31,510 bases of DNA from Lentisalinibacter sp037382365. GTDB lineage: Bacteria > Pseudomonadota > Gammaproteobacteria > Steroidobacterales > Woeseiaceae. The position numbers were made by a program, and so were the translations under genes. The stretch lies in NCBI GenBank assembly GCA_037382365.1, contig JARRPZ010000043.1:1-31510 (forward strand), given 5' to 3'. The notes below the pieces were generated by a model. The model worked only from the letters and a program-made list of their open reading frames with translations. It was not told the origin of the DNA and did not search any database. This document shows, piece by piece, positions 8,890-17,589 of this stretch; the first letter of the stretch is position 1, and every line of letters begins with the position of its first letter.

Positions 8890-10263
8890 GCCTCGTGTCA
8901 GGTCCGCCGGATCCAGGAGCCGATCCAGTTCGTCGTCATCGAGGTCGGTCATTTCCTTCGCCACCTCTTTCACCGGCCGGCCCTCCGCATAGGCCTTCTT
9001 CGCGACCGCGGCCCCCTTTTCGTATCCGATGACCGGGTTGAGTGCCGTCACCAGGATCGGATTGCGATCCAGCGCTTCGTCCAGTCGGTCCCGGTTCACG
9101 GTGAAGTCCTGCACCGCCCGATCGGCGAGCACCCGGGCACCGTTCGCGAGCAGGCCGATACTCTGCAACAGGTTGTATGCGATGACCGGCAGCATCACGT
9201 TCAGCTGAAAATTGCCGGACTGTCCGGCGACGGTGATCGTCGTATCGTTACCCATCACCTGGGCCGACAGCATCGCCACCGCCTCCGGGATGACCGGATT
9301 CACCTTCCCCGGCATGATGCTCGATCCGGGCTGCAGGGCCGGCAGCGCGATCTCGCCCAGGCCCGCCAGTGGTCCCGAGTTCATCCAGCGCAGATCGTTG
9401 GCGATCTTCATCAGGCTGACGGCAACGACCTTGAGCTGGCCTGACAGCTCCACCGCCGTGTCCTGGCAGGACAGGGCCTCGAAATAGGAATCCGCGGTCG
9501 TGAACGGGACACCGGTGCGTTCGGCCAGCAGCGTCGCCACCTTGGCCCCGAATTTCGGATGCGCGTTGATGCCGCTGCCGACGGCCGTCCCGCCCTGGGC
9601 GAGGGCGCAGAGCCGGGGCAGGCAGCCGCGGACCCTGTCCGCGCCGTGTTCGACCTGGGTCTTCCAGCCCTCGAGTTCCTGCCCGATGGTGACCGGCATG
9701 GCATCCATGAGGTGGGTGCGGCCGGTCTTGACGATCTCCTCGCATTCCTTCGCTTTTTCGGCCAGCGTCTCCGCAAGGTGTTCGAGGGCGGGGAGCAGCT
9801 GCTCGGTCACCTCCAGCGCGGCACTCACATGGATGCTCGTCGGGATCACGTCGTTGGAGCTCTGCCCCATGTTCACGTCGTCGTTCGGGTGGATGTTCTT
9901 CGCACCCGCGTCCCTCGCCAGATGTGCGATCACCTCGTTCGCGTTCATGTTCGAGGAAGTCCCGGACCCGGTCTGGAAGATGTCCACGGGGAACTGATCG
10001 TCGTGCGCGCCGTCGGCGACGGCGAGCGCCGCTTTCTGGATGGCGACGGCCCTCGTGCCGGACAGCAGGCCCAGCTCGGAGTTCGCGCCGGCGGCGGCCC
10101 ACTTCACCAGGCCGAGTGCGCGGATAAAGCTCCGTGGTACGGTCAGCCCGCTGATCGGGAAGTTTTCGACGGCGCGCTGGGTCTGGGCCCCCCACAGCGC
10201 ATCTGCCGGCACATGGAGTTCGCCCATGCTGTCTTTCTCGCTACGAAACTTGCTCTCAGTCAT
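8875..10263 (-). CDS. fumC: Fumarate hydratase class II (FumC)
   Basis: Cytoplasmic, iron-independent fumarase that interconverts fumarate and L-malate in the TCA cycle. At 462 residues it is close to E. coli FumC (467). Diagnostic segments are TGSGTSSNMNANEVIA (about 98-113), NMGQSSNDVIPT (about 131-142), GRTHLMDAMP with the catalytic His184, and the superfamily signature GSSIMPGKVNP (about 313-323) carrying the catalytic loop serine. These distinguish it from aspartase and adenylosuccinate lyase. It is divergent from purB, another member of the same superfamily, across a 122-bp gap. The Shine-Dalgarno before ATG 10263 is modest (AGGGCAGG). Confidence 0.96.
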   Translation of the reverse strand: MTESKFRSEKDSMGELHVPADALWGAQTQRAVENFPISGLTVPRSFIRALGLVKWAAAGANSELGLLSGTRAVAIQKAALAVADGAHDDQFPVDIFQTGSGTSSNMNANEVIAHLARDAGAKNIHPNDDVNMGQSSNDVIPTSIHVSAALEVTEQLLPALEHLAETLAEKAKECEEIVKTGRTHLMDAMPVTIGQELEGWKTQVEHGADRVRGCLPRLCALAQGGTAVGSGINAHPKFGAKVATLLAERTGVPFTTADSYFEALSCQDTAVELSGQLKVVAVSLMKIANDLRWMNSGPLAGLGEIALPALQPGSSIMPGKVNPVIPEAVAMLSAQVMGNDTTITVAGQSGNFQLNVMLPVIAYNLLQSIGLLANGARVLADRAVQDFTVNRDRLDEALDRNPILVTALNPVIGYEKGAAVAKKAYAEGRPVKEVAKEMTDLDDDELDRLLDPADLTRGGIKN

Positions 10264-10332
10264 CCTGCCCTACTCGATTTCGATTGATGCTGTGCCCGGC
10301 GCGGAGCACGCCGGCCGGGACTCCGGATGGTG

Positions 10333-10338
10333 TATGAT
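10333..10338 (+). promoter_or_regulatory. Possible -10 element for purB
   Basis: TATGAT lies about 47 nt before the purB ATG in the 122-bp fumC-purB intergenic region. No convincing -35 is seen 16-18 nt upstream. The call rests on the hexamer and its position only. Confidence 0.35.
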
Positions 10339-10385
10339 TCGCGCTTTGCCGACCCAAGTCCAGGCCGCCTCCCGGCAGACAGAAG

Positions 10386-11753
10386 ATGGAACTGACCACG
10401 CTGCGAGCCCTCTCTCCCGTCGACGGTCGTTATGCGTCGAAAGTCGAGCCGCTCCGGGACATCTTCAGTGAGTTCGGACTGATCCGTTTCCGTGTACTGG
10501 TCGAGGTTCGCTGGCTGCAGTTCCTAGCCGGGGAACCGGCCATCCATGATCTGGACCCGCTGTCGGCGGAGGTGGCCGAGGCACTCGACCGCATCGTCGC
10601 AGACTTCGGCGACGAGGAGGCGCGCCGGATCAAGTCCATAGAGGCCACCACCAACCACGACGTCAAGGCCGTGGAATATTTCCTCGGCGAGCAACTGGCC
10701 ACTGGATCCGCGGCCCCCGGCATCCGCGGATTCATCCATTTCGGCTGCACGTCCGAGGATATCAACAACCTCGCTTATGCATTGATGCTGCGCCACGGCC
10801 GCGACGAGGTGCTCCTGCCCGCCATGGCCGAACTCTCCGCCACCCTGGAGGCCATGGCCGAGCGCAATGCCGCGCTGGCGATGCTCTCCCGCACGCACGG
10901 TCAGACGGCCAGCCCGACCACCCTCGGCAAGGAACTCGCGAACTTCGTCGCCCGCCTGGGCGAGCAGAGCGCGGCGTTCAGCCGGGTGCCCGTGCGGGGC
11001 AAATTCAACGGCGCGGTGGGCAATTTCAACGCACACGCCGCTGCCTATCCGTCAGTGGACTGGCCCTCATTGTCGGCCCGCTTCGTGGAATCGCTCGGGC
11101 TCGAGGCGAACCGCATGACCACCCAGATCGAGCCGCACGACTGGATCGCCGAGTATTGCGATGCGCTCGGTCGTTACGACACGGTGCTGCTCGATTTCTG
11201 CCGCGACGTCTGGGGCTATATCTCCCTCGGCTACTTCCGCCAGCGCAAGGTCGAGGGCGAGGTCGGATCCTCGACGATGCCCCACAAGATAAACCCCATC
11301 GATTTCGAGAATGCGGAGGGTAATCTGGGCGTCGCGAATGCACTGCTGCGCCATTTCGCGGAGAAGCTTCCCGTCTCCCGCTGGCAGCGCGACCTGACCG
11401 ACTCGACGGTGCTCCGGAATCTGGGCGTGGCTCACGCTCATGCGCTGATCGCCATCGAATCCTGTCGTCGGGGTCTCGGCAAGCTGCAACCCGACCCGGA
11501 CCGGATCGGCGAGGATCTGGAGAACGCCTGGGAGGTACTCGGCGAAGCCGTGCAGACCGTCATGCGCCGCTACGGTATCGAGGAGCCCTACGAGAAACTG
11601 AAGGCCCTCACCCGTGGTCAGCGGATCGACCGGGAATCCCTGGGAGCCTTCATTCGATCCCTCGACATACCCGAGGCGGAGCGACAACGGCTGCTCGCTC
11701 TCACGCCGTCCGACTACACGGGCCTGGCCGAGTCCCTCGCCCGATCCCGGTGA
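10386..11753 (+). CDS. purB: Adenylosuccinate lyase PurB
   Basis: Catalyses two fumarate-releasing steps of purine synthesis: SAICAR to AICAR and adenylosuccinate to AMP. At 455 residues it matches E. coli PurB (456). It begins ELTTLRALSPVDGRYASKV, as the gammaproteobacterial type does. Motifs are TTNHDVKAVEY (about 88-98), FGCTSEDINN (about 119-128), SRTHGQTASPTTLG with His171, and GSSTMPHKINPIDFENAEGN with loop Ser about 295. It starts a plus-strand run; the roxA-like cupin gene begins 13 nt after its stop and is probably in the same transcript. The Shine-Dalgarno is weak. Confidence 0.97.
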   Translation: MELTTLRALSPVDGRYASKVEPLRDIFSEFGLIRFRVLVEVRWLQFLAGEPAIHDLDPLSAEVAEALDRIVADFGDEEARRIKSIEATTNHDVKAVEYFLGEQLATGSAAPGIRGFIHFGCTSEDINNLAYALMLRHGRDEVLLPAMAELSATLEAMAERNAALAMLSRTHGQTASPTTLGKELANFVARLGEQSAAFSRVPVRGKFNGAVGNFNAHAAAYPSVDWPSLSARFVESLGLEANRMTTQIEPHDWIAEYCDALGRYDTVLLDFCRDVWGYISLGYFRQRKVEGEVGSSTMPHKINPIDFENAEGNLGVANALLRHFAEKLPVSRWQRDLTDSTVLRNLGVAHAHALIAIESCRRGLGKLQPDPDRIGEDLENAWEVLGEAVQTVMRRYGIEEPYEKLKALTRGQRIDRESLGAFIRSLDIPEAERQRLLALTPSDYTGLAESLARSR

Positions 11754-11766
11754 CGGGAGCCGGGGC

Positions 11767-12906
11767 ATGCCGCCTGCTGAGGTAATCCGCTTGCCAGGCG
11801 GGCTGACGCCCGAGCGATTCCTGGCGACCTGCTGGCAGAAGCGGCCGGCGTTTCTGCCGGGAGCCCTGCCCGGCTTCCGGCCGCCCCTGACGATCGACGA
11901 GATCGCGGGCCTCGCGTGTGAAGCCGAGGTGGAGTCGCGCCTCGTCACGACTCACCGCAACGGAAAGACCGTTCGTTACCAGGCGGAAACGGGCCCTTTC
12001 CGCGCTTCGCGCCTCGCCGCCCTGCCCGACCGCGACTGGACGCTGCTGGTGCATGACATCGATCGCCAGCTGCCGGAACTCCGACCGCTGCTGTTCGCAC
12101 CCCGGTTCCTGCCTGCCTGGCGGATGGGCGACCTGATGGTGAGCGTCGCGGCGCCGGGAGGGTCGGTGGGTCCGCACAGGGACAGCTACGATGTCTTCCT
12201 GCTCCAGGGCGACGGTCACCGTCGCTGGCAGGTCGGCGACGGCACCCGGCCGCGGGACGAGTCCGGGCTGCGACTCCTCGCAGATTTTCAGCCCGACGAC
12301 GAGTGGGACTGCCACGCCGGGGACGTACTGTATGTACCGCCAGGCGTCGGTCACCACGGCGTCGCCTCGACGTTGTGCACGACCTGGTCGCTCGGCCTGC
12401 AGGCACCGCAACTCCGTGATCTGGCCGTGTACATCGGCGTGGACCAGGAGGCGGACCCGGGTGGCGGCCGTTACGCGGATCCCGATCTCACGATCGACGA
12501 AGTACGGGGCGGCGTGATCGCTCCCGCTGCCGTACGACGCTGCCGTGAGGCCCTCGCTCTGAATGGCGACACGAGCGATGACGAGATCGCCGAAGCCCTG
12601 GGACGCCTGCTGACGATGCCGAAACCGGCGCATCGACCGATGCCGCCGGGGGGTGACGAAGCCGATCACCTGCTGAGCGTGGCGCGACGGGGACGCCCCC
12701 TGCGGCCGACGGAGGCATGCGCCTGTTACGAGTCCGCCGACGGAGATGGCGGTGTGCTGTTCATCGCCGGTGAGTCTTTCGCGACGGACGCGGAGGCATG
12801 GCCTCTCGCACTGCGCCTGTCGCACCCCGACGCGGCCGCCGGGACGTCGGTCTCCGATGTCCTCCCGGGGTCCTCCGCCGAGGCGCTCCTGGGCATACTC
12901 TGCCGG
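11767..12906 (+). CDS. RoxA/YcfD-type cupin (JmjC) ribosomal oxygenase, 3' end lost in assembly gap
   Basis: 2-oxoglutarate/Fe(II)-dependent oxygenase of the family that hydroxylates an arginine of ribosomal protein L16 in E. coli. I chose ATG 11767: the same frame is open further upstream, but that part lies inside purB and is not family-like. The start region reads LPGGLTPERFLATCWQKRPAFLPGAL, which is typical. The iron ligands are visible: H137 and D139 in GPHRDSYDVF and H196 or H197 in VPPGVGHHG, at nearly the spacing in E. coli (125/127/187). The C-terminal winged-helix part is entered, but the gene runs into the 25-N gap, so its stop is not known. It lies 13 nt after purB; purB-roxA proximity also occurs in E. 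coli. Confidence 0.88.
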
Positions 12907-12931
12907 NNNNNNNNNNNNNNNNNNNNNNNNN
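12907..12931. other. Assembly gap (25 N)
   Basis: Exactly 25 Ns join two contigs, or mark a scaffold gap of possibly arbitrary length. It removes the end of the cupin oxygenase gene and probably the beginning of the following gene. Frames translated across it have no meaning. Confidence 0.99.
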
Positions 12932-13010
12932 TCTCATCGGCACAGCAGGCCGAAAACGTGATGCAGTTGGCACTGCCGGCGAGGGAATTTCGATTAGCAT
13001 CGTACTTCCG

Positions 13011-13553
13011 ATGAGCGACCCTACCAGACAAGCTGCAGATCCGGGCACGCGGGCGCCGAAGAAGGCCCGCGAGCATCACCGGCGCGTCATCTCCACGCGC
13101 GACGAGATGCGCCGCGCCGCAATCGAGGTCGCAAAGACCGCGAACCGCAGCATTGCCATCTTCACACACGATCTGGAGCCGGGCATCTACGACGATCTCG
13201 ATTTCCTCGAGGTCATCAAGCGCCTGATATTGTCGCGCGCCTATGCCCGGGTGCGCGTGCTCATCGCGGATCCCAGCCGCGCCATCAAGAACGGCAATCG
13301 GTTCGTGGCACTGGGCCGGCGACTCAACAGCTTCATCGAGTTCCGCCACGTGCGCGAGGACTACCGGGCCAAACATCGCGAAGCCTACTGCATCGCCGAC
13401 GGCGGCGGCATCGTCTACCGGCTGGATGCCGCCCGATGGGAGGGCATCGTCGATCGGAACGTACCCGCGGTCACCGATATGTATCTCACCACCTTCGACG
13501 AGATCTGGCACGCCAGCGAAGTCGAGCACGAATTCCGCCGCCTGAACATCTGA
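13011..13553 (+). CDS. DUF7931-like protein, possibly the C-terminal half of a GNAT fusion
   Basis: From ATG 13011 this gives 180 residues. The conserved region includes STRDEMRRAAIEVAKTANRS, IAIFTHDLEPGIYDDLDFLE, VRVLIADPSRAIKNGNRFVA and HREAYCIADGGGIVYRLDA. I associate this pattern with the domain found alone or fused to GNAT acetyltransferases in gammaproteobacteria next to YcfD-type cupins; it resembles a phospholipase-D-like fold. The ATG has no Shine-Dalgarno sequence (GTACTTCCG precedes it). The frame is open back to the N gap, and the residues before it (EGISISIVLPM) resemble the last strand of a GNAT domain. The real gene may therefore start inside or before the gap, and this may be a 5'-truncated piece (from 12933). 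Function unknown. GC-rich, partly self-complementary sequence follows before mnmA. Confidence 0.65.
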   Translation: MSDPTRQAADPGTRAPKKAREHHRRVISTRDEMRRAAIEVAKTANRSIAIFTHDLEPGIYDDLDFLEVIKRLILSRAYARVRVLIADPSRAIKNGNRFVALGRRLNSFIEFRHVREDYRAKHREAYCIADGGGIVYRLDAARWEGIVDRNVPAVTDMYLTTFDEIWHASEVEHEFRRLNI

Positions 13554-13586
13554 CTGCGCACCGGCGCGGCCGGCGCCGCCTGCGTG

Positions 13587-13592
13587 TAAAAT
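13587..13592 (+). promoter_or_regulatory. Possible -10 element for mnmA
   Basis: TAAAAT lies 7 nt before the mnmA ATG at 13600, in an otherwise very GC-rich 46-bp gap. If used, transcription would begin at or next to the start codon. No clear -35 is seen. Confidence 0.35.
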
Positions 13593-13599
13593 CCGCGGC

Positions 13600-14778
13600 A
13601 TGCGCACCATGCCCACATCGCGACGGGTCATCGTCGGCCTCTCGGGCGGCGTGGATTCCTCGGTCGCGGCCCTCCTGCTGAAGCAACAGGGCCACGACGT
13701 CCAGGCGTTGCACATGACGAACTGGGACGAAGACGAGGAAGGCTACTGCAACGCTGCCGCCGAATTGCAGGACGCCCGACGGCTATGCGAGCACCTGGAC
13801 ATCCCGCTCCATCACGCCAACTTCGCGCCGGAGTACCGGGAACGGGTGTTTGCGGACTTCCTGGCCGAATACCGGGCGGGCTACACGCCGAACCCGGACG
13901 TACTCTGCAACCGGGAGATCAAGTTCGGCGTATTCCGGGATTATGCGCGACGACTCGGCGCCGAATTCATCGCCACGGGGCATTACGCACGCATCGATCC
14001 CGGTGATGCGCCCGCCCTGCTGAAGGGCGTCGACGCGGCCAAGGATCAGAGCTATTTCCTCCACGCGGTCGCTGCGGAGGCATTGTCACGGACACTGTTC
14101 CCGATCGGCGGACTCACCAAGACGGAAGTGCGGCGAATCGCCCGCGACCACGGTCTTCCGAGCCATGCGAAACAGGACAGCACGGGCATCTGCTTCATCG
14201 GCGAACGGCCATTCCGGGACTTCCTCTCCCGCTACGTGCAGGCGGAACCGGGACCGATCGTCGACGAGTCGGGCAACGAGATCGGCCGCCATCACGGGCT
14301 GGCGTACTACACACCCGGGCAGCGTCAGGGTCTGGGTATCGGCGGCCGGCGCGAGGCGGCGGACGCTCCCTGGTACGTGGCCCACCGGGACTTCGAGCGC
14401 AACGTACTGGTCGCCGTCCAGGGGGCGGACCATCCCCTGCTCTATTCCGATCGCCTGATCGCCGAGTCCGTCCACTGGATCGGCGGACCACCGTCTGCGC
14501 TGGCCGCCGGCAAGCCGCTCCGATGCCAGGCGAAAGTGCGGTATCGCCAGCCGGACCAGCGCTGCACCGTCGAGCAGGCCGGCGACGACTCGCTTGCGGT
14601 GCGCTTCGACCACCCCCAGCGTGCCGTCGCGCCGGGCCAGTTCGCCGTGTTCTACGAGGGCGACGTCTGCCTCGGCGGCGGTCGGATCCGCGAGGCTTCC
14701 GCAGCGGCCGCCAGGAAGCCTCGGCCGGCCGGCGGCGCCGGACGCACCGTGATCCGATCCGGTATAATTACGGGCTGA
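13600..14778 (+). CDS. mnmA: tRNA-specific 2-thiouridylase MnmA
   Basis: Thiolates U34 of tRNA Lys, Glu and Gln, using sulfur relayed by the Tus/IscS system and ATP. The PP-loop is SGGVDSS (residues 15-21). The two catalytic cysteines are C103 in PNPDVLCNREIKF and C198 in DSTGICFIGER, matching C102/C199 of E. coli. KDQSYFLH and the C-terminal PGQFAVFYEGDVCLGGGRI are also family-typical. After GGGRI a tail of about 30 residues (Ala/Arg/Gly-rich) extends beyond the usual end, and its last codons contain a TATAAT. The start could be ATG 13600 or 13609; neither has a Shine-Dalgarno. In E. coli, mnmA is likewise close to purB. Confidence 0.95.
   Translation: MRTMPTSRRVIVGLSGGVDSSVAALLLKQQGHDVQALHMTNWDEDEEGYCNAAAELQDARRLCEHLDIPLHHANFAPEYRERVFADFLAEYRAGYTPNPDVLCNREIKFGVFRDYARRLGAEFIATGHYARIDPGDAPALLKGVDAAKDQSYFLHAVAAEALSRTLFPIGGLTKTEVRRIARDHGLPSHAKQDSTGICFIGERPFRDFLSRYVQAEPGPIVDESGNEIGRHHGLAYYTPGQRQGLGIGGRREAADAPWYVAHRDFERNVLVAVQGADHPLLYSDRLIAESVHWIGGPPSALAAGKPLRCQAKVRYRQPDQRCTVEQAGDDSLAVRFDHPQRAVAPGQFAVFYEGDVCLGGGRIREASAAAARKPRPAGGAGRTVIRSGIITG
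14763..14768 (+). promoter_or_regulatory. TATAAT, likely -10 of an acnA promoter inside the mnmA end
   Basis: A perfect TATAAT hexamer sits 10 nt before the mnmA stop codon's last base and 75 nt before acnA. The -35 region is poor (about CGGACG with an 18-nt spacer). A transcript from here would include the hairpin at 14800-14824 in its leader. Confidence 0.45.
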
Positions 14779-14799
14779 GAGTCACGACGCCAGTCACCC

Positions 14800-14824
14800 C
14801 GGGCCCTGTGCGTGGCCCGCTTTT
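14800..14824 (+). terminator. Hairpin with T4 tract between mnmA and acnA
   Basis: CGGGCC (14800-14805) pairs with GGCCCG (14814-14819) around an 8-nt loop, followed by C and TTTT (14821-14824). It is a short Rho-independent-like terminator for mnmA. It also lies inside any acnA leader that starts at the upstream TATAAT, where it could attenuate. The short T-tract makes strength doubtful. Confidence 0.45.
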
Positions 14825-14842
14825 CACGTCACCGGAGGATTT

Positions 14843-17527
14843 ATGAAGGACAGCTTCGGCGCCCGTTCCACGCTGGAAGTGGGCGGCAAGGAGTACGAGA
14901 TCTTCAGGCTCGATGCCGTCACCGACGGCAACGTTGCGAGACTACCCTACTCGCTGAAGATCCTCCTCGAAAACCTGCTGCGCCACGAGGACGGACGCGA
15001 CGTGACCCGCGACGACATCCTCGCGCTCGCCGCCTGGGATCCGGCGGCAGAGCCGAGCCAGGAGATCTCCTTCACGCCCAGCCGCGTGATCCTGCAGGAC
15101 TTCACCGGTGTGCCGGCGGTCGTCGACCTGGCGGCCATGCGCGATGCCGTCGTCGGCCTGGGTGGTGAGGCGGCGGACATCAACCCGCTGTCGCCGGCGG
15201 AACTCGTCATCGATCACTCCGTGCAGGTGGATCGCTACGGCACCGCGAATGCCCTGGATCTGAACAACAAGATCGAGTTCCAGCGCAACAAGGAACGCTA
15301 CTCGTTCCTGCGCTGGGGGCAGAGTGCCTTCGCCAACTTCAAGGTCGTGCCGCCGAATACCGGCATCGTGCACCAGGTGAATCTCGAGTACCTGGCCCGC
15401 GTCGTATTCGAGAAAGAGGTCGACGGCCGGCTGTCCGCCTATCCCGACACGCTGGTCGGCACGGACTCCCACACGACCATGGTGAACGGCCTCGGCGTCC
15501 TCGGCTGGGGCGTCGGCGGTATCGAGGCCGAGGCGGCCATGCTCGGCCAGCCGATCACGATGCTGATCCCGCAGGTCATCGGCTTCAAGCTGACCGGGCG
15601 GCTGCCGGAAGGCACGACGGCGACGGACCTGGTGCTGACGGTGACCGAGATGCTCAGGGCCAGAGGTGTCGTGGGCAAGTTCGTCGAGTTCTTCGGCGAC
15701 GGGCTCGCCCATCTCCCCCTCGCGGACCGGGCGACGATCGGCAACATGTCGCCGGAGTTCGGCTCGACCTGCGCGATATTCCCCATCGACGGCGAGACGA
15801 TCCGTTACCTCGAGTTGTCCGGCCGGGATCCCGCTCACATCGCCGTCATCGAAGCCTATGCGAAGGCCCAGGGCCTGTGGCGCGAAGACGGCGAACCGGA
15901 CGGCTATTACAGCGACGTGCTGGAACTCGATCTGGGTGACGTCGAGCCGAGCATCGCCGGCCCCAAGCGCCCGCAGGACCGGATCCCTCTGAAGAATGCC
16001 CGCGAGCGCTACCGTGAAGCTCTCGGCCCGATGGTGCAGGAACGCGGTGACAAGGGCTCCGGCGAGGCCAGGGTATCCATGGACGGACAGGAATTCGAGA
16101 TCGGTGATGGCGCCGTGCTCATCGCCGCCATCACGAGCTGCACCAATACATCCAACCCGGCCGTCATGGTGGGCGCCGGTCTGCTGGCGCGGAACGCACA
16201 TGCGCGCGGCCTGACGGTGAAGCCCTGGGTGAAGACCAGCCTGGCGCCGGGATCGAAAGTGGTCACGGACTATCTCGAGAAATGCGACCTGATGGACGAC
16301 CTCGACGCCCTCGGCTTCTACCTCGTGGGCTACGGATGCACGACCTGCATCGGCAACTCCGGCCCCCTGCGCGACGAGATCCACGAGGCCGTCGAGTCGT
16401 CGGGGCTCGTCGGCTGCAGCGTCCTGTCCGGGAACCGGAACTTCGAGGGCCGGATCCACCCGCTCGTGAAAATGAACTTCCTGGCGTCCCCGCCGCTCGT
16501 GGTCGCCTACGCGATCGCCGGCAGCATGGACATCGATATCTACGGCGACCCGATCGGTGAGGACGCAGACGGCAAACCGGTCTACCTCCGGGACATCTGG
16601 CCGTCCCAGAAAGAGATCCACGAGATGATCATGCAGAACATCGATTCCGGGATGTTCCGCGACAGTTATGCCGAGGTCTTCGCCGGCGACGAGAACTGGA
16701 ACCGGCTGCAGGTACCCGAAGGCGAGATCTACACGTGGGACGAGGACTCCACCTACGTGAAGAACCCGCCGTACTTCGAGGGCATGCGGATCGAGGCGGA
16801 CGAGGTCACCGACATCCGTAACGCCCGGGTCCTGGCACTACTCGGCGACTCGGTCACGACCGACCATATCTCGCCCGCCGGCAGCATCGCCAAAGACAGC
16901 CCGGCGGCGCAGTATCTCCAGGCGCAGGGCGTGGAGCCGAAGGACTTCAATTCCTACGGTTCGCGCCGGGGCAACCACGAGGTGATGATGCGCGGCACCT
17001 TCGCGAATATCCGGCTGCGCAACAAGCTGGCGCCCGGTACGGAGGGCGGCTGGACACGGCATCAGCCGTCGGGTGAGCAGATGACGATCTACGACGCCTC
17101 ACTGCGCTACCGGGACGATGGTGTCCCGTTGATCGTGATCGCCGGTACCGAGTACGGCACGGGCTCTTCCCGCGACTGGGCGGCCAAAGGCACGCTGCTC
17201 CTCGGCGTGAAGGCGGTCATCGCCCAGAGCTTCGAGCGCATCCATCGCTCCAACCTGATCGGCATGGGGGTGCTGCCCCTGCAGTTCCGCGAGGGCGAGA
17301 GTGCGCAGAGCCTCGGGCTCGACGGCACGGAGACCTACGACATCTCCGGGCTCGCCGGGCGCTCCGACAAGACCGTGAAGGTGACCGCCACGCCGAGCGA
17401 GGGCGATCCCGTCGAGTTCGAGGCGATCGTGCGCATCGACACGCCGAAGGAACAGGATTACTACGCCAACGGCGGCATCCTGCACTATGTGCTGCGGCAG
17501 CTCGCCGGCGGCCGGAAGGCAGCCTGA
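14843..17527 (+). CDS. acnA: Aconitate hydratase AcnA
   Basis: [4Fe-4S] enzyme isomerising citrate to isocitrate in the TCA cycle, cytoplasmic. The 894 residues match the AcnA/IRP type (E. coli 891). Cluster-ligand cysteines are C433 in ITSCTNTSNP and C499 and C502 in GYGCTTCIGNSG, almost exactly at the E. coli positions (435, 501, 504). Other AcnA marks are DHSVQVD, GTDSHTTMVNGLGVLGWGVG, and the swivel-domain GTEYGTGSSRDWAAKG with ERIHRSNLIGMGVLP. The start is well supported by GGAGG (14834-14838). It is followed immediately by a sirtuin gene. Confidence 0.97.
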   Translation: MKDSFGARSTLEVGGKEYEIFRLDAVTDGNVARLPYSLKILLENLLRHEDGRDVTRDDILALAAWDPAAEPSQEISFTPSRVILQDFTGVPAVVDLAAMRDAVVGLGGEAADINPLSPAELVIDHSVQVDRYGTANALDLNNKIEFQRNKERYSFLRWGQSAFANFKVVPPNTGIVHQVNLEYLARVVFEKEVDGRLSAYPDTLVGTDSHTTMVNGLGVLGWGVGGIEAEAAMLGQPITMLIPQVIGFKLTGRLPEGTTATDLVLTVTEMLRARGVVGKFVEFFGDGLAHLPLADRATIGNMSPEFGSTCAIFPIDGETIRYLELSGRDPAHIAVIEAYAKAQGLWREDGEPDGYYSDVLELDLGDVEPSIAGPKRPQDRIPLKNARERYREALGPMVQERGDKGSGEARVSMDGQEFEIGDGAVLIAAITSCTNTSNPAVMVGAGLLARNAHARGLTVKPWVKTSLAPGSKVVTDYLEKCDLMDDLDALGFYLVGYGCTTCIGNSGPLRDEIHEAVESSGLVGCSVLSGNRNFEGRIHPLVKMNFLASPPLVVAYAIAGSMDIDIYGDPIGEDADGKPVYLRDIWPSQKEIHEMIMQNIDSGMFRDSYAEVFAGDENWNRLQVPEGEIYTWDEDSTYVKNPPYFEGMRIEADEVTDIRNARVLALLGDSVTTDHISPAGSIAKDSPAAQYLQAQGVEPKDFNSYGSRRGNHEVMMRGTFANIRLRNKLAPGTEGGWTRHQPSGEQMTIYDASLRYRDDGVPLIVIAGTEYGTGSSRDWAAKGTLLLGVKAVIAQSFERIHRSNLIGMGVLPLQFREGESAQSLGLDGTETYDISGLAGRSDKTVKVTATPSEGDPVEFEAIVRIDTPKEQDYYANGGILHYVLRQLAGGRKAA

Positions 17528-17589
17528 TCGCAATCGACGGACCGGAAATCCCTGCGTCGCTGATCGGCGCGCTGCAGGACGCCCGCCAC

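Noticed and set aside
12726..13715. Open frames running across the N gap on both strands
   Set aside because: They exist only because Ns are translated as X. The gap length is unknown, so continuity has no support.
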